Assembly: GCA_030668485.1 (NCBI GenBank)
Contig: DAOUTW010000012.1
Span: 1-64,000 of the forward strand
Direction of reading: 5' to 3'
Source of the DNA: Candidatus Zixiibacteriota bacterium
GTDB lineage: Bacteria > Zixibacteria > MSB-5A5 > GN15 > JAAZOE01
Length of the DNA: 64,000 nt
Shown here: in pieces, positions 51,925 through 60,293 of the stretch
Position numbering within the stretch: the stretch's first letter is position 1
Layout: each line of letters starts with the position of its first letter
Notes under the pieces: model-generated
What the model was told of the DNA's origin: nothing
The model's database searches: none
The model's input: the letters and a program-made list of their open reading frames with translations, nothing else
Made by a program: the position numbers and the translations under genes

Positions 51925-54063
51925 GTGGCCAAAGAAGGCAAAGCAAAAAAATACAAAATAATCACTGACTTTGGCGATTCTGAAGTAAGGGCAAAGTCGA
52001 AAGATAACCTACCTAAATATTTTCGCGAATGGTCATCTGTTAGTCTAATACCGCCATTGAGACAGAAAAAATGGAATCAGTCCATTCGCCGAGTAAATGT
52101 GTTAGGCTATCCGCCATTGGACATTTATTCAGAATGGCTAATGGATTTTGCTTCAATAAGCGCCTGTCAATTGGACAGGACTGACTGGGAAAACTTTAGG
52201 CGAAGTATACTGATTCACCTTCCCAAATGCCCACTATACTGCTGGTATTGCTTCAATGATGCGTGGCCTACAAAAAAGGAAGCGAAGGCTGAAGATGATA
52301 TACAGTGTGATAAAATAGTCAGGGCTGAGGAAATCACCGTTTCAAAGCTTCTAGTCGAGTTCAAGAAACTCCATAATGAAAGCCATGATTTCGAAGGGAG
52401 GCAGTACAATCTGTTGCGAATTTCAGGTGGTGAACCATTCACGGAACCTGAATTCATTGAGGAACTCGCACGGGGATTTGGAGAAATATTTGAAAAGACA
52501 GAAGCATTTCTTTGGGTAGATACGAATCTAATACCTTTCACAAAAGGTATAAAGCCCGAACATGAGAAAGCGATTGACGCCATAAAATCATTAGGGAATC
52601 AGGCCGCAATTCATTGCTGCCTTCACGGGGGCGATAACGAATCATACGAGCAAAATACGCTTGCCAAGGTCGACATAAAGGGAATCTATAAAGCGATAGA
52701 AGGAATTTTTAAGAAAAACGTCAATCTTTATCCCAGGATCAACCCCATTGGTCTGACTCCATCACTTGCCAAAGATATCTTTAAAAGTCTGAGCAAGATT
52801 GACGAATCTTTGCCCGCAAAGACGTATTTGGGTCCGGTGGAAATCCATTATGACGCGGCAATAGATCGTATGCTATTATTCCATGGCAAGAATCCTAAAT
52901 GTAATCCGAGGACCAAGCCCTCTCCAAAGGTGAACACTAATCCTCCTGCTTACCACCCACCAAATGCGGTGATCTACGAATGGAATAGGTTAATGAAGCG
53001 AGCCTATGGATTCGGTTACGCTGTTGTCCCCCGCCATCTGGATGTAAAATTCATTGATAAAAATTGGATTGAAAAAGTTGATGTAACCGGATGCAAACAA
53101 AAGTGGGAAGAAATATTTATTGTCACGAAAGGGTGGCGTAAAGAGGTGTATGCACGAAAGCTGCTCGAGTTATTGGCCTTGCCAACTGGGGCAAAAATTG
53201 AAATAGAATATGAGAATAGGTGGGTCGATCCAACCCTCCTTGCCCACATCTACGCAGCCCCCGATTATTATCAAGATAGAAAATTCAATATTTTATTCGT
53301 CGCTTCATTTCAAGATGAATATCGCCTTCCACCAGTAATGCCATTGCGATGGGGAACTTTGCGCAAAGTTCGCACGGAGCATCTTTCCGAAGATCAGTCA
53401 GTTCTATTCGAGGCAACTGTTGATGAATATGCCGTCAATTTCGAGAAATGCATTGGGGCGTCAAAAGAATTGGATGTGGCCGAGAAACTGGCGGAATATA
53501 TTGGATTGAATAATCTGCCGTATCCCAATCCCATTGGGAATTTCTGCCAATTAATTGGAGTTGAGTTAAAACAGGACATAAAAAATGGCCAGCCCCAAGG
53601 ATCGTTCAAAGCTACGGTTGTAAATGTGAGCAATAAAACTCGCAACAAAAATTACGCCAAGTCGCTGAAAGACATATACTACCGCATAAAAAGTATTTCC
53701 TGTGCAAACCCGACCGCGGGAAAGGATAAAGAAGTTCCTCTAAGTGATAGTGGTGATTTAGAGTTGCACGAAAATGACGAAATTGCCATTGAAATTGAGT
53801 CCTGTAATCCACACTTCGGGGATATTGGCTATCCAGACGTTCATGAGGCACAACTTCAAATTCTGTCAAGTCCGCCTGACAAAATTCAAATATCCCCGGA
53901 ACGAATAGCTTTATCCAAATATGGAAGCAATACGATTAGGATAAAATTCCCCAGAGAAGGCTATTTCGAAGGTGAGATTATCGTGCGTCCGGAATCTACT
54001 GAAATCCGTCTCGCTGAGATTAGTATTCCCTTCAAGGTAAATGTGGAGAAAAATGATGAGTGA
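51925..54063 (+). CDS. Divergent radical SAM protein with a large C-terminal extension
   Basis: GTG start at 51925 behind AGGGGTG. The 712-residue protein has a radical SAM cluster motif CPLYCWYC (Cys102, Cys106, Cys109) and LLRISGGEP with GGEP at 167-170, then LWVDTNLIPF, so residues about 95-330 form the SAM barrel. After it come a region of about 250 residues without a familiar domain and a beta-rich Ig-like C-terminus (ISPERIALSKYGSNTIRIKFP...FEGEIIVRPESTEI). The substrate is unknown. Its last 11 nt overlap a HerA-like ATPase gene, so the two proteins are likely partners. Base composition looks more AT-rich than neighbours, suggesting transfer. Confidence 0.8.
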   Translation: MAKEGKAKKYKIITDFGDSEVRAKSKDNLPKYFREWSSVSLIPPLRQKKWNQSIRRVNVLGYPPLDIYSEWLMDFASISACQLDRTDWENFRRSILIHLPKCPLYCWYCFNDAWPTKKEAKAEDDIQCDKIVRAEEITVSKLLVEFKKLHNESHDFEGRQYNLLRISGGEPFTEPEFIEELARGFGEIFEKTEAFLWVDTNLIPFTKGIKPEHEKAIDAIKSLGNQAAIHCCLHGGDNESYEQNTLAKVDIKGIYKAIEGIFKKNVNLYPRINPIGLTPSLAKDIFKSLSKIDESLPAKTYLGPVEIHYDAAIDRMLLFHGKNPKCNPRTKPSPKVNTNPPAYHPPNAVIYEWNRLMKRAYGFGYAVVPRHLDVKFIDKNWIEKVDVTGCKQKWEEIFIVTKGWRKEVYARKLLELLALPTGAKIEIEYENRWVDPTLLAHIYAAPDYYQDRKFNILFVASFQDEYRLPPVMPLRWGTLRKVRTEHLSEDQSVLFEATVDEYAVNFEKCIGASKELDVAEKLAEYIGLNNLPYPNPIGNFCQLIGVELKQDIKNGQPQGSFKATVVNVSNKTRNKNYAKSLKDIYYRIKSISCANPTAGKDKEVPLSDSGDLELHENDEIAIEIESCNPHFGDIGYPDVHEAQLQILSSPPDKIQISPERIALSKYGSNTIRIKFPREGYFEGEIIVRPESTEIRLAEISIPFKVNVEKNDE

Positions 54064-55324
54064 ATTATCTTTGGGCGAAACTGAAGACGACAAAAAGAAA
54101 TTGAAGTGTTTTACAGTCAAGTGTAAGGATTTTTGCACTCATACATTTTTGACAGGTCAGTCAGGATCCGGGAAAACGGAAATTCTTGCCAGAATTATTG
54201 AAGAACTAATTCTTCACGGTTGTGGCAACATCCTTTTGTTTGATTTCAATTATGAATTTATGCATCTCAAAGAAGTCAATAATGATGCATTTAATAAACG
54301 CAAAACAAAATGGATAAAGCAGAATTGCGCGGGGAATGTTCGGAATGAGTTTAATGATGAGTGGAACAAGTTGAACAATGAATTTGAAATACTTGAATCC
54401 AAAGATTTAAAAATACACTACGATGATATCTGTGAAGATTTCTTGATGAAATTGATGGATATAGATGGCAAGAATCATCCTGGGGCTGCCTGGCTTGTGG
54501 ATTTGATCAAGAAAGATCGCGATTTTAGTGAGCAGATTGGGAATGCAGAGAGTTTCAAAAAATTAATCGACAATTTTAGACGGTGGAGCGAGGGACGAAC
54601 ATCGAAGGATGAGCAATCCAAGGTATCCCAAAATCTGTTTAATCAAATTCAACGATTCGCTGATCCTCTTGACTTTACTCGGCTCCGGAACGGCGCCGAG
54701 AAAGTTGTGAACATCGCAAATATTGAATGGGGCAATACTGTAGATAAGAAAAACTCTATCAGTGAGGAGTTTTTGTCAGGGCTATTCGATGACAAACGGC
54801 TGATTTCTTTGGATATGTTAGGTTTTCGATATGATAATCGATTCGTTAGAGACCTTATCGCTCTGCAGGCTCTTAATAATATTTGGAAAATCGCCCGTAA
54901 AAGGTACATTGAAGCGTCTGAAAAAGGTAAAGGCGAGGAGATAACGCCCCCTATCTTCATCGTAATTGATGAAGCGCACAATATCGTTCCGGGGGAGTCA
55001 GCAGATACTCTATTCGCTAAAGAGATTTCTGAGATTATCAGGACAATTGCCGCAGAAGGCAGGAAATTTAAAATATTCCTGATTCTAATATCTCAACGTC
55101 CGGATAAAATCCATCGTTCTGTGATCTCGGAATGCCAGAATTATATTATTATGAAATCAATTCCACCGACCATTGAAAAACTACACGATTTGTTGCCTAG
55201 TAATCTAAATTCCGAACTTGAAAGGCTAATAAATTATAAGAAAGGCGATGCGCTATATTACGGTAAGTTTACAAAATATGATCATAAAAAAGTTAGTGGT
55301 GATATCCGCCGTACGAAGAAATAG
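54053..55324 (+). CDS. HerA/FtsK-superfamily P-loop ATPase
   Basis: ATG 54053 with GGAG at 54044-54047, inside the end of the radical SAM gene (54041 and 54056 are alternatives). The 423-residue protein has Walker A GQSGSGKT (35-42), NILLFDFNYEF after it, Walker B with DEAH near 306-309 (FIVIDEAHNIVPG), and ILISQRPDKIHRSVISECQNYIIMKS, the sensor-like segment of HerA-type ATPases. It lacks the N-terminal HAS barrel of the window's own HerA (30098) and has a charged helical insert at about 80-190. Probably a ring-forming motor on DNA or another polymer. With the upstream gene it forms an isolated two-gene unit. Confidence 0.82.
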   Translation: MMSELSLGETEDDKKKLKCFTVKCKDFCTHTFLTGQSGSGKTEILARIIEELILHGCGNILLFDFNYEFMHLKEVNNDAFNKRKTKWIKQNCAGNVRNEFNDEWNKLNNEFEILESKDLKIHYDDICEDFLMKLMDIDGKNHPGAAWLVDLIKKDRDFSEQIGNAESFKKLIDNFRRWSEGRTSKDEQSKVSQNLFNQIQRFADPLDFTRLRNGAEKVVNIANIEWGNTVDKKNSISEEFLSGLFDDKRLISLDMLGFRYDNRFVRDLIALQALNNIWKIARKRYIEASEKGKGEEITPPIFIVIDEAHNIVPGESADTLFAKEISEIIRTIAAEGRKFKIFLILISQRPDKIHRSVISECQNYIIMKSIPPTIEKLHDLLPSNLNSELERLINYKKGDALYYGKFTKYDHKKVSGDIRRTKK

Positions 55325-55518
55325 AGGCGGATTTTCGTGGTTGGCGTACGTCCCCGTGCCCCAACAATCGGGCTGGCGGACGAGCAATATCCACCGGGGG
55401 CGATTGCTTTTATTGCAGTTAACACCGCATATGTTTTTTGACTGAAATATCATCAGGCTGTAATCCAATCACTTAAATACTGAGTAGCCCGCCCAGGGTT
55501 CGTCGTGGCAAATGTCGG

Positions 55519-55562
55519 GCCATGTGGGCGGTACCCGCCGCGGCGGGCTGGTCTGCCCCAGC
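55519..55562. repeat. Dispersed intergenic repeat (CATGTGGGCGG...GTCTGCCCC)
   Basis: It shares its borders with 50310-50345. The interior contains CCCGCC-GC-GGCGGG. It lies between the ATPase gene and dispersed element copy 2. Confidence 0.5.
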
Positions 55563-55705
55563 GATTACCATAGCAACCGATTCAGATCATCCACGCGACA
55601 GCCAAAAGGTGGCCCCTGCCACCTGCCTGCAAAATCAACATAGAATCGCTGTAGATCCTGTCCCTTTCCCAATTATTGAACCTGATCATTCAAGGAGTAA
55701 TACGG

Positions 55706-55810
55706 ATGCACGTAAACGAAATGAAAATCCCATCGAAGGCCAAAACAGGGAAAAACCTTAATTATGAAAAACGAACCCAAAACCATTGCGATACAAGCAT
55801 ATCAGCCTGA
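55706..55810 (+). CDS. Small ORF (34 codons) in dispersed element copy 2
   Basis: AAGGAGT precedes ATG 55706. The peptide begins MHVNEMKIPSKAKTGKN. The counterpart in copy 1 (1448) shares the Shine-Dalgarno and the residues E-M-K at positions 5-7, then diverges. A second overlapping ORF of 28 codons starts at 55764. Coding status unproven. Confidence 0.3.
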   Translation: MHVNEMKIPSKAKTGKNLNYEKRTQNHCDTSISA

Positions 55811-55852
55811 GACAGAGCCTGAAATGATGCCCAAAAAAGAAAAACTTTAAAA

Positions 55853-55918
55853 ATGAGCGACCAAAGCCAAATCCCTTACAATCCCAAGCGCGACAAACCA
55901 TTATGGGACATAAAATGA
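55853..55918 (+). CDS. Conserved 21-codon ORF, copy 2
   Basis: It begins MSDQSQIPYNPK and ends LWDIK-stop; same length and same start and stop as the ORF at 1669. It is followed 5 nt later by the palindrome 55924-55946. See the copy-1 entry for alternatives. Confidence 0.3.
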   Translation: MSDQSQIPYNPKRDKPLWDIK

Positions 55919-55923
55919 CGGCG

Positions 55924-55946
55924 GGTGTATGTAAAATACATACACC
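55924..55946. terminator. Perfect palindrome, copy 2
   Basis: GGTGTATGT and ACATACACC around AAAAT, identical in core to 1740-1762. Confidence 0.5.
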
Positions 55947-55970
55947 TGCCTGTTTCGTGATGGATTCTTG

Positions 55971-56023
55971 TGCCCGGCATATGTCCACATCTGCCGGGCA
56001 ATCGGGCACATGTGGACATGTGC
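55971..56023. repeat. Pair of strong inverted repeats
   Basis: TGCCCGGCA (55971-55979) is inverted as TGCCGGGCA (55992-56000), directly followed by GCACATGT-GG-ACATGTGC (56006-56023). Rough outer complementarity (CACCTGCCTGTTTCGTG near 55943 with CACAAAGACAGGTG near 56028) would close them into one large structure. The rest of 55325-56211 shows no gene beyond the small ORFs listed. Confidence 0.5.
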
Positions 56024-56211
56024 TACGCACAAAGACAGGTGCCCCGTGGTCGTCAGACCTGGGAATATAGCCGGAGTTTTATGCTACGCTAAGCTGTTAC
56101 GTCTCTGTGCATTATCTATACAAAATTGCGTCTAATAATCGGTAAAGATATGAGGCCTCCGGTCGAATCTATTGGTAAGTGCACCTTTTTTAATCGATTA
56201 AGGAGGCAGTA

Positions 56212-56817
56212 ATGAAGAAGTGTATGTATGTGCTCGTGGCTATGTTTGTTCTGACTTCGGTCGCCTCGGCCCAGAACCCTAATCCGTTCAATCTGTACCT
56301 CGGCGGAGCCATCTCGATTCCGAATTCGCCGGCTGAATTCGCCGATAGTTACAAAACCGGATTACACGGTTTTGTCGGTGTTGGCTATTCAGTGATGCCG
56401 AATTTGCAGGCGATTGGCAAGATCGAATTCAATCGTTTCCCACTTGATCTCGGATCAGATCAGTCCTTCCTGGGTGAAGATATTACAGGTGGGCATAATA
56501 ATATGTGGATGTTCGGTGTCGACGGTCGTTATACCTTCAGTCTTCCGTCCGCTCCGATCAAACCGTTCCTTCTTGGCGGCGTCGGCCTCGCCCGGATATC
56601 GCCGACTCAATTGGAAGGCACCAGCGATCTGGTCGCCAGTCTGAATGAATTCCAGCCGGATACTCAAAATAAAGTTTATTTCAATGTCGGCGCCGGTATC
56701 GAACTGAAGGCGGGACCGATGTGGCAGGTGTTTGCCCAGGTTCGCTATGTCTCCGTCGCTACCGAGGGGGACCCCGCAACATTTATCCCGGTCAGCCTTG
56801 GTCTCAAGTTCTTCTAA
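56212..56817 (+). CDS. Outer-membrane beta-barrel protein (OmpW/opacity-like)
   Basis: AAGGAGGCAG precedes ATG 56212. The 201-residue protein has a signal peptide (to about residue 20, ASAQ), then eight-strand-barrel-like sequence: FNLYLGGAISIP, GLHGFVGVGYSVMPNLQAIGKIEFNRF, MWMFGVDGRYTF, KPFLLGGVGLARI, VYFNVGAGIELKAGPMWQVFAQVRYV, ending PVSLGLKFF with a terminal Phe. Function unknown. It converges on the PEP-CTERM operon and shares a bidirectional terminator with it. Confidence 0.82.
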   Translation: MKKCMYVLVAMFVLTSVASAQNPNPFNLYLGGAISIPNSPAEFADSYKTGLHGFVGVGYSVMPNLQAIGKIEFNRFPLDLGSDQSFLGEDITGGHNNMWMFGVDGRYTFSLPSAPIKPFLLGGVGLARISPTQLEGTSDLVASLNEFQPDTQNKVYFNVGAGIELKAGPMWQVFAQVRYVSVATEGDPATFIPVSLGLKFF

Positions 56818-56848
56818 AGCAGACTATACGGTATTGTTACTCCAATAA

Positions 56849-56878
56849 AAAAAGGGCGCCTCTTTGAGACGCCCTTTA
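56849..56878. terminator. Bidirectional terminator between the barrel gene and the PEP-CTERM operon
   Basis: An AAAGGGCG...CGCCCTTT stem (56851-56858 with 56870-56877), with A-run on one side and TTTAAATTT on the other. The same hairpin follows the other PEP-CTERM genes. Confidence 0.75.
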
Positions 56879-56906
56879 AATTTGTGCTCTTGTTACGATC
56901 TTGCTA

Positions 56907-57548
56907 TTATTTCATGCGCTTGCGGAATCTGGCACCCATACCGATCAATCCGAGGCCGAGGAGGGCCATAGTGGTCGGTTCCGGAACGGCGGAGGGGCTG
57001 TAAACGCCGCTGGCATCGCCGGACATATTGTCGACAATCCACCAATTACTTTCACTCTCCATAGTGACATAGGCGATATCGCTCATCCCCGTTGCCACCG
57101 TCAGATAAAACATTCCGTTTTCATTACCGTCCTGATACCTCAAATTGCTCGGGCCGGAAATATAACTGAGTAGATTATCATTGATATCGTAGGCTTTAAG
57201 CGTAAAGGTCATGTATGTACTATAACCGGTGGTAAAAAAAGAAGCATCGGCGTTGTCAAAATCGATACGGCCCATTTGCATAAAGGAGCCAGCAACCCCA
57301 ACATAGCCCTCCATCCAATACTGTCCGGTCGACCATTCGAGGCCAAGATCATAGCTGGAGAAGCCCCAGTTATCCGTGGTTGCATCGGCGTAAGACATGT
57401 CGCTGGAAAAATTCAGGCCGGGAACCCCCGATTGAATCTGTTCGAGGTCATGTCCAAGCCCCCACTCGAAGTCGAGGAACCAGGCATGGCTGGTGCCGGT
57501 GAAGGCGAACAAAGCGACCATTAAAACCAGTATCTTTGCCGTTCTCAT
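56907..57548 (-). CDS. PEP-CTERM sorting-domain protein, paralogue A1
   Basis: A 213-residue protein: signal peptide MRTAKILVLMVALFAFTGTSHA, then AWFLDFEWGLGHD, a beta-rich domain with GRIDFDNADASFFTTGYS, AYDINDNLLSYISGPSNLRY and WWIVDNMSGDASG, and the C-terminal sorting signal VPEPTTM, a hydrophobic helix and RFRKRMK. PEP-CTERM tails are recognised by an exosortase (not in this window) that processes and anchors or releases the protein, usually with exopolysaccharide. Last gene of a three-gene minus-strand operon; 39-nt gap from A2. Confidence 0.92.
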   Translation of the reverse strand: MRTAKILVLMVALFAFTGTSHAWFLDFEWGLGHDLEQIQSGVPGLNFSSDMSYADATTDNWGFSSYDLGLEWSTGQYWMEGYVGVAGSFMQMGRIDFDNADASFFTTGYSTYMTFTLKAYDINDNLLSYISGPSNLRYQDGNENGMFYLTVATGMSDIAYVTMESESNWWIVDNMSGDASGVYSPSAVPEPTTMALLGLGLIGMGARFRKRMK

Positions 57549-57587
57549 CGTGTAACCTCCAAATTTATTCTTTGTTGCAGCTTTATA

Positions 57588-58226
57588 CTATTTCATGCGT
57601 TTGCGGAGTCTGGCACCCATACCGATCAAGCCGAGGCCGAGGAGGGCCATTGTGGTCGGTTCGGGAATGGGGCTAGACACGCCACTGGCATCGCCGGACA
57701 TATTGTCAGCAATCCAACTATTACTACCTGTAGGACAACCCATAGTGACATAGGCAATATCGCTCATTCCCGTTGCCACCGTTAGATAACCCATTCCTGC
57801 ATCATTATCGTTTATATACCTCAAATTGCTTGGGCCGGTAACAAAACTGAGTAGATTATCATTGATATCGTAGGCTTCGAGGGTAAAGCTATAGAAGGAA
57901 CTATAACCGACGGTGAAAAAAGAAGCATCGGCGTTGTCAAAATCGATACGGCCTATTGCTGCGGAGGAAGTAACCCCAACATAGCCTTCGATCCAAAACT
58001 CTCCGAGATTCCACTCAAGACCAAGATCGTAGCTGGATGTATTCCATAAATCGCTCATAGCATCGAGGTAATACAATTCATCACCAAAGTCCATACCCGG
58101 GATACCCGATTGAATCAACTCATAGTTATGACCCAAGCCCCACTCGAAGTCGAGGAACCAGGCATGGCTGGTGCCTGCGAAGGCGAACAAGGCCACCATT
58201 AAAACCAGTATCTTTGCCGTTCTCAT
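57588..58226 (-). CDS. PEP-CTERM sorting-domain protein, paralogue A2
   Basis: 212 residues, closely similar to A1 and A3: the same signal peptide, AYDINDNLLSFVTGPSNLRY, IADNMSGDASG, IPEPTTM and RLRKRMK. Differences concentrate at residues about 35-85 and 140-170, the probable exposed loops. The gaps on both sides (39 nt) are almost identical in sequence, including the Shine-Dalgarno GGAGG and the start, showing tandem duplication of a unit of about 680 bp. Transcribed with A3 and A1. Confidence 0.92.
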   Translation of the reverse strand: MRTAKILVLMVALFAFAGTSHAWFLDFEWGLGHNYELIQSGIPGMDFGDELYYLDAMSDLWNTSSYDLGLEWNLGEFWIEGYVGVTSSAAIGRIDFDNADASFFTVGYSSFYSFTLEAYDINDNLLSFVTGPSNLRYINDNDAGMGYLTVATGMSDIAYVTMGCPTGSNSWIADNMSGDASGVSSPIPEPTTMALLGLGLIGMGARLRKRMK

Positions 58227-58265
58227 TGTGTAACCTCCAAATTTATTCTTTGTTGCAGCTTTATA

Positions 58266-58901
58266 CTATTTCATGCGTTTGCGGAGTCTGGCACCCATAC
58301 CGATCAAACCGAGGCCGAGAAGGGCCATAGTGGTCGGTTCCGGAATGGGGCTAGACACGCCACTGGCATCACCGGACATATTATCAACAATGCAATAATG
58401 ATCCCTACCATGCATCAAGACATAGGCAATATTGTTCGATCCCGTTGAAACAGTCAGATAGCCCATTCCTGCAGAGTTACCATCTGCATACCTCAAATTG
58501 CTCGGGCCGGAAACATAATTGAGTAGATTATCATTGATATCGTAGGCTTCTAGTGTAAAGCCTTCGTAGGCACTATAACCGGTGGTGAAAAAAGATGCAT
58601 CGGCGTTGGTAAAATCGATACGGCCGATTCCATCCGAGAGTGGAGCAACCCCAACATAACCTTCGATCCAATACTGTCCGGTTCCCCATTCGAGGCCAAG
58701 ATCGTAGCTGGAGAAGCCCCAATTGCCCGCGCTTGCGTCGCAGTATTGCGCACTATCGGAAAACGTCAGGCCGGGAATCTCCGATTGAATTCGCTCTCTG
58801 TTGTGTCCCACACCCCATTCGAAGTCGAGGAACCAGGCATGGCTGGTGCCGGTAAAGGCGAACAAAGCGACCATTAAAACCAATATCCTTGCCGTTTTCA
58901 T
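58266..58901 (-). CDS. PEP-CTERM sorting-domain protein, paralogue A3
   Basis: 211 residues, first gene of the three-gene operon. Signal peptide MKTARILVLMVALFAFTGTSHA, core AYDINDNLLNYVSGPSNLRY and CIVDNMSGDASG, tail IPEPTTM and RLRKRMK. GGAGG lies 7 nt before the ATG. A sigma-54 promoter is 62 nt upstream of the ATG (58978-58963). Probable surface or EPS-associated protein. Confidence 0.92.
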   Translation of the reverse strand: MKTARILVLMVALFAFTGTSHAWFLDFEWGVGHNRERIQSEIPGLTFSDSAQYCDASAGNWGFSSYDLGLEWGTGQYWIEGYVGVAPLSDGIGRIDFTNADASFFTTGYSAYEGFTLEAYDINDNLLNYVSGPSNLRYADGNSAGMGYLTVSTGSNNIAYVLMHGRDHYCIVDNMSGDASGVSSPIPEPTTMALLGLGLIGMGARLRKRMK

Positions 58902-58962
58902 TGTGTAACCTCCAAAATGACTCAGTAGTCAAAGCAGTTATTATGTAATTTATCTTAATTAT

Positions 58963-58978
58963 AGCAAGTGACGTACCA
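58963..58978 (-). promoter_or_regulatory. Sigma-54 promoter of the PEP-CTERM A operon
   Basis: On the minus strand TGGTACGTCACTTGCT, GG-N10-GC, matching TGGCACG-N4-TTGCT with one change. Start site predicted near 58952, about 50 nt before the ATG. Just upstream, CACGTTATTAACAG (58993-59006) resembles the GTTCA-N5-TGAAC motif. The interval to 59137 otherwise shows only a small hairpin near 59085-59103. Confidence 0.75.
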
Positions 58979-59137
58979 AAATGGATAACTTGCACGTTAT
59001 TAACAGGTTAACAAATATCACTTTTGCAAATTAGCATTATACGACCCCGATGTGTAGTAATAATGTACAGTGTGTCATGGCTAAGCCCTTTATATATAAG
59101 GGGCGGCGGCGAAATATGGGTATTTTGGGTAGAAAAA

Positions 59138-59162
59138 AAGGGCGTCTTTATGAGACGCCCTT
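59138..59162 (-). terminator. Terminator of PEP-CTERM B1
   Basis: AAGGGCGTCT (59138-59147) pairs with AGACGCCCTT (59153-59162), loop TTATG. The minus-strand transcript continues into a U-run. Confidence 0.8.
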
Positions 59163-59192
59163 CAAATTTGTGCTCTTGTTACGATCTTGATA

Positions 59193-59837
59193 CTATTTCA
59201 TGCGCTTGCGGAGTCTGGCACCCATACCGATCAAGCCGAGGCCGAGGAGGACCATGGTGGTCGGTTCGGGGATACCCGGGCTGTAGACGGCGGAAGCATC
59301 ACCGGACATATTGTCCAGGGTGAAAAAGTTGCCACCATCATGAACCAGAATGTAAGCGATATCGGAGGGCGCCGAGGCCACGGTTAGATAACCAATAGAA
59401 GTGCCGCCAGCACTCACTGTATTGGCCGGACCGGAAGCGATATCAAGAAGATTGTCACTGCCATCATAAGCTTCCAGGTAGAAAGTTGAAATAGAGCTGT
59501 ATCCGATGGTAAAAAAAGAACCGTCCTGATTCAGGAAGTCGATTCGACCGCTGCCCTGAGTAGTACCGAGCCAGGTACTGACATTGCCGCCTACAAAGTA
59601 GTTACCGCTGCCATAGACGTCTCCATTGTCGCTGGTGGCATTGTAACCGCCGGTGGTGATGTCCGCGTACATCCAGTCGTAACCGTCAGTGGTGGTGAAC
59701 TGCAGTCCCGGAACGCCGGTAGCCACGGTTCCACCATCATTGCCAAGGCCCCACTCGAAATCGAGGAACCAGGCTTGACTGGTGCCGGTAAGCGCAAAGA
59801 TCGCGATCACTAATACGAAGATCCGTGCGAGTTTCAT
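59193..59837 (-). CDS. PEP-CTERM sorting-domain protein, paralogue B1
   Basis: 214 residues: signal peptide MKLARIFVLVIAIFALTGTSQA, AWFLDFEWGLGND, then a B-type core (TVATGVPGLQFTTTDGYDWMY; GRIDFLNQDGSFFTIGYSS; AYDGSDNLLDIASGPAN; FTLDNMSGDASA), and tail IPEPTTM with hydrophobic helix and RLRKRMK. Same fold as the A proteins but a separate subgroup. Monocistronic with its own sigma-54 promoter, upstream sites and terminator. GGAGG precedes the ATG. Confidence 0.92.
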   Translation of the reverse strand: MKLARIFVLVIAIFALTGTSQAWFLDFEWGLGNDGGTVATGVPGLQFTTTDGYDWMYADITTGGYNATSDNGDVYGSGNYFVGGNVSTWLGTTQGSGRIDFLNQDGSFFTIGYSSISTFYLEAYDGSDNLLDIASGPANTVSAGGTSIGYLTVASAPSDIAYILVHDGGNFFTLDNMSGDASAVYSPGIPEPTTMVLLGLGLIGMGARLRKRMK

Positions 59838-59904
59838 AATTTAATCCTCCTGATTTGATTTTATGTTTGCCCTAATTTGTTTTCAAAAGAACATTAATCG
59901 TATT

Positions 59905-59920
59905 AGCAAGCGATGTGCCG
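59905..59920 (-). promoter_or_regulatory. Sigma-54 promoter of PEP-CTERM B1
   Basis: On the minus strand CGGCACATCGCTTGCT, with GG-N10-GC and TTGCT at -12; 67 nt before the ATG. Confidence 0.75.
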
Positions 59921-59983
59921 AGGTGTGTAAGGAGTAATAATGCAATAAGTTACACCAAACGCGACGGCATTGGAGGGATCGCT

Positions 59984-60102
59984 GGTGTCAAAAACATGTT
60001 TTGATAAGCGACACCGATTCACAGGGGAATAGATAAGAGTCATAGATTTCTTTGTAAAGCAACGTATTAGAAAGACTTCTTAAAGTGTTCATGTTTTGAA
60101 CA
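59984..60102. promoter_or_regulatory. Upstream activator sites of PEP-CTERM B1
   Basis: Two elements are kept at fixed distances from the sigma-54 box in all three B copies. The first is AAAACATGTTTT (59991-60002), framed here by GGTGTC (59984) and GACACC (60010). The second is TGTTCA-TGTTT-TGAACA (60086-60102), about 167 bp from the -24 box. Both contain CATGTTTTGA. Confidence 0.5.
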
Positions 60103-60239
60103 AGATATGATACGGGATGAAATTTCCACTCCCTTGTGCGGGTATTACGGGCTTCGGGAGCCCGTAAATACTGGATTCCTGCGAAAATAAATCAAGAAAC
60201 CGTTAAAAAATACAAATTGCAGCCTTTGAGGGGATAAAA

Positions 60240-60266
60240 AAAGGGCGTCTCTTTGAGACGCCCTTT
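60240..60266 (-). terminator. Terminator of PEP-CTERM B2
   Basis: AAGGGCGTCT (60241-60250) pairs with AGACGCCCTT (60256-60265); the A-rich stretch before it becomes a U-run on the minus strand. Confidence 0.8.
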
Positions 60267-60293
60267 AAATTTGTGCTTGTTACGATCTTGCTA

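Larger units (their letters stand above)
55595..55946 (+). repeat. Dispersed intergenic element, copy 2
   Basis: It begins with a hairpin unit (AGGTGGC-CCCT-GCCACCT, 55607-55624), then CCTGCAAAATC.ACATA, ATTATTGAACCTGATCATT, AAGGAGT, the MHVNEMK ORF, the 33-bp block over the 21-codon ORF, and the palindrome. The order is the same as in 1368-1763. It closes the right border of the radical SAM/ATPase region. Confidence 0.65.
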
